From Oleidesulfovibrio sp964593925 (lineage in GTDB: Bacteria > Desulfobacterota > Desulfovibrionia > Desulfovibrionales > Desulfovibrionaceae), in the NCBI GenBank assembly GCA_964593925.1, contig CAZQKM010000001.1, positions 76,267 through 140,266 on the forward strand: a stretch of 64,000 nt of DNA, in the 5' to 3' direction. Positions within the stretch are counted from its first letter, which is position 1; every line of letters begins with the position of its first letter. Below the pieces are notes generated by a model. That model did not search any database. It worked only from the letters and a program-made list of their open reading frames with translations, and was not told the origin of the DNA. Shown piece by piece: positions 63,928 to 64,000 of the stretch. The position numbers were made by a program, and so were the translations under genes.

Positions 63928-64000
63928 CGCGGGGTGGAGCAGCACGGTAGCTCGTCGGGCTCATAACCCGAAGGCCGCAGGTTCAAATCCTGTCCCCGCT
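63928..64000 (+). tRNA. Initiator tRNA-fMet (CAT), 3' end cut by the window edge
   Basis: A full cloverleaf can be drawn for positions 1-72: acceptor CGCGGGG/CCCCGC, D-arm GAGC/GCTC, anticodon arm TCGGG-CTCATAA-CCCGA with anticodon CAT, and T-arm GCAGG-TTCAAAT-CCTGT. The three consecutive G:C pairs in the anticodon stem and the unpaired first base pair (C1 opposite U72) mark an initiator tRNA. The discriminator base and CCA lie beyond the window. Confidence 0.96.

Noticed and set aside
1..64000. CRISPR arrays, transposases, integrases, phage genes
   Set aside because: No regularly spaced direct repeats and no protein of these families were found.

Overview
The window is a densely packed chromosomal segment of a Gram-negative anaerobe, most likely a member of the Desulfovibrionaceae with roughly half GC content (estimated by eye). 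The pointers are the outer-membrane machinery (a complete tolQRAB-pal cluster, a TolC-type channel, lipoproteins), a 62-residue ferredoxin with the Cys-x2-Asp-x2-Cys signature known from Desulfovibrio africanus ferredoxin III, an orphan cobT, two YkgJ-type cysteine-cluster proteins, UPF0210 paired with an ACT protein, and a TtuA/TtuB-type tRNA thiolation pair. I see no prophage, insertion sequence or CRISPR array; this is mostly core chromosome with a few poorly understood genes. The genus is an inference.

Layout. 1-6.0 kb: the 3' part of a bacterial alpha-2-macroglobulin gene followed by pbpC, the usual pair for periplasmic defence and peptidoglycan repair. 6.0-9.7 kb: a small unknown gene, a glutamine-type ABC importer (glnHPQ) and a flavodoxin. 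10.3-14.1 kb: a tightly overlapping potABCD polyamine importer closed by a strong bidirectional terminator. 14.2-17.7 kb: UPF0210 plus ACT regulator, a YbaY-like lipoprotein, and a Fur-family regulator with its own predicted Fur box. 18-26.4 kb: der, a helix-turn-helix/periplasmic-binding-fold regulator, an ATP-grasp enzyme, a pseudouridine synthase whose Shine-Dalgarno lies inside a hairpin, a periplasmic VCBS-repeat protein and an rRNA cytosine methyltransferase.

26.4-27.2 kb is a strikingly AT-rich stretch without a convincing gene. 27.2-32.3 kb carries an NlpC/P60 lipoprotein (possibly leaderless), a MerR-like coiled-coil protein, a three-gene operon (YkgJ protein, unknown, TPR protein), the ferredoxin and an HtrA protease. 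32.3-40.2 kb carries cobT, an orphan oligopeptide ABC ATPase, mutY, a TPR-glycosyltransferase, an FAD-dependent amine-oxidase/UDP-galactopyranose-mutase-like protein and an M24 aminopeptidase. 40.3-43.8 kb is a minus-strand run: response regulator, site-2 protease, trpS, YkgJ protein, heptose adenylyltransferase. 44.1-46.7 kb: sulfur carrier, TtuA-like thiolase, a glycosyltransferase with an extra C-terminal nucleotide-fold domain, and infA.

47.1-52.9 kb: tolQRAB-pal facing away from a tolC-like gene. 53.0-59.6 kb: a protein of the cyclic 2,3-diphosphoglycerate synthetase family, then the large YhaN-like ATPase and its YhaO-like nuclease partner. 59.7-64 kb: a small lipoprotein, dinB, pgeF, 5-formyltetrahydrofolate cyclo-ligase, a metallophosphoesterase, and an initiator tRNA cut by the window edge.

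The least described items are the UPF0210/ACT pair, the diphosphoglycerate-synthetase-like protein, the YkgJ-unknown-TPR operon, the TtuB-like carrier ending in Ala-Gly rather than Gly-Gly, the pseudouridine synthase leader hairpin and the AT-rich island. I did not find one clear multi-gene novel defence or biosynthetic system.
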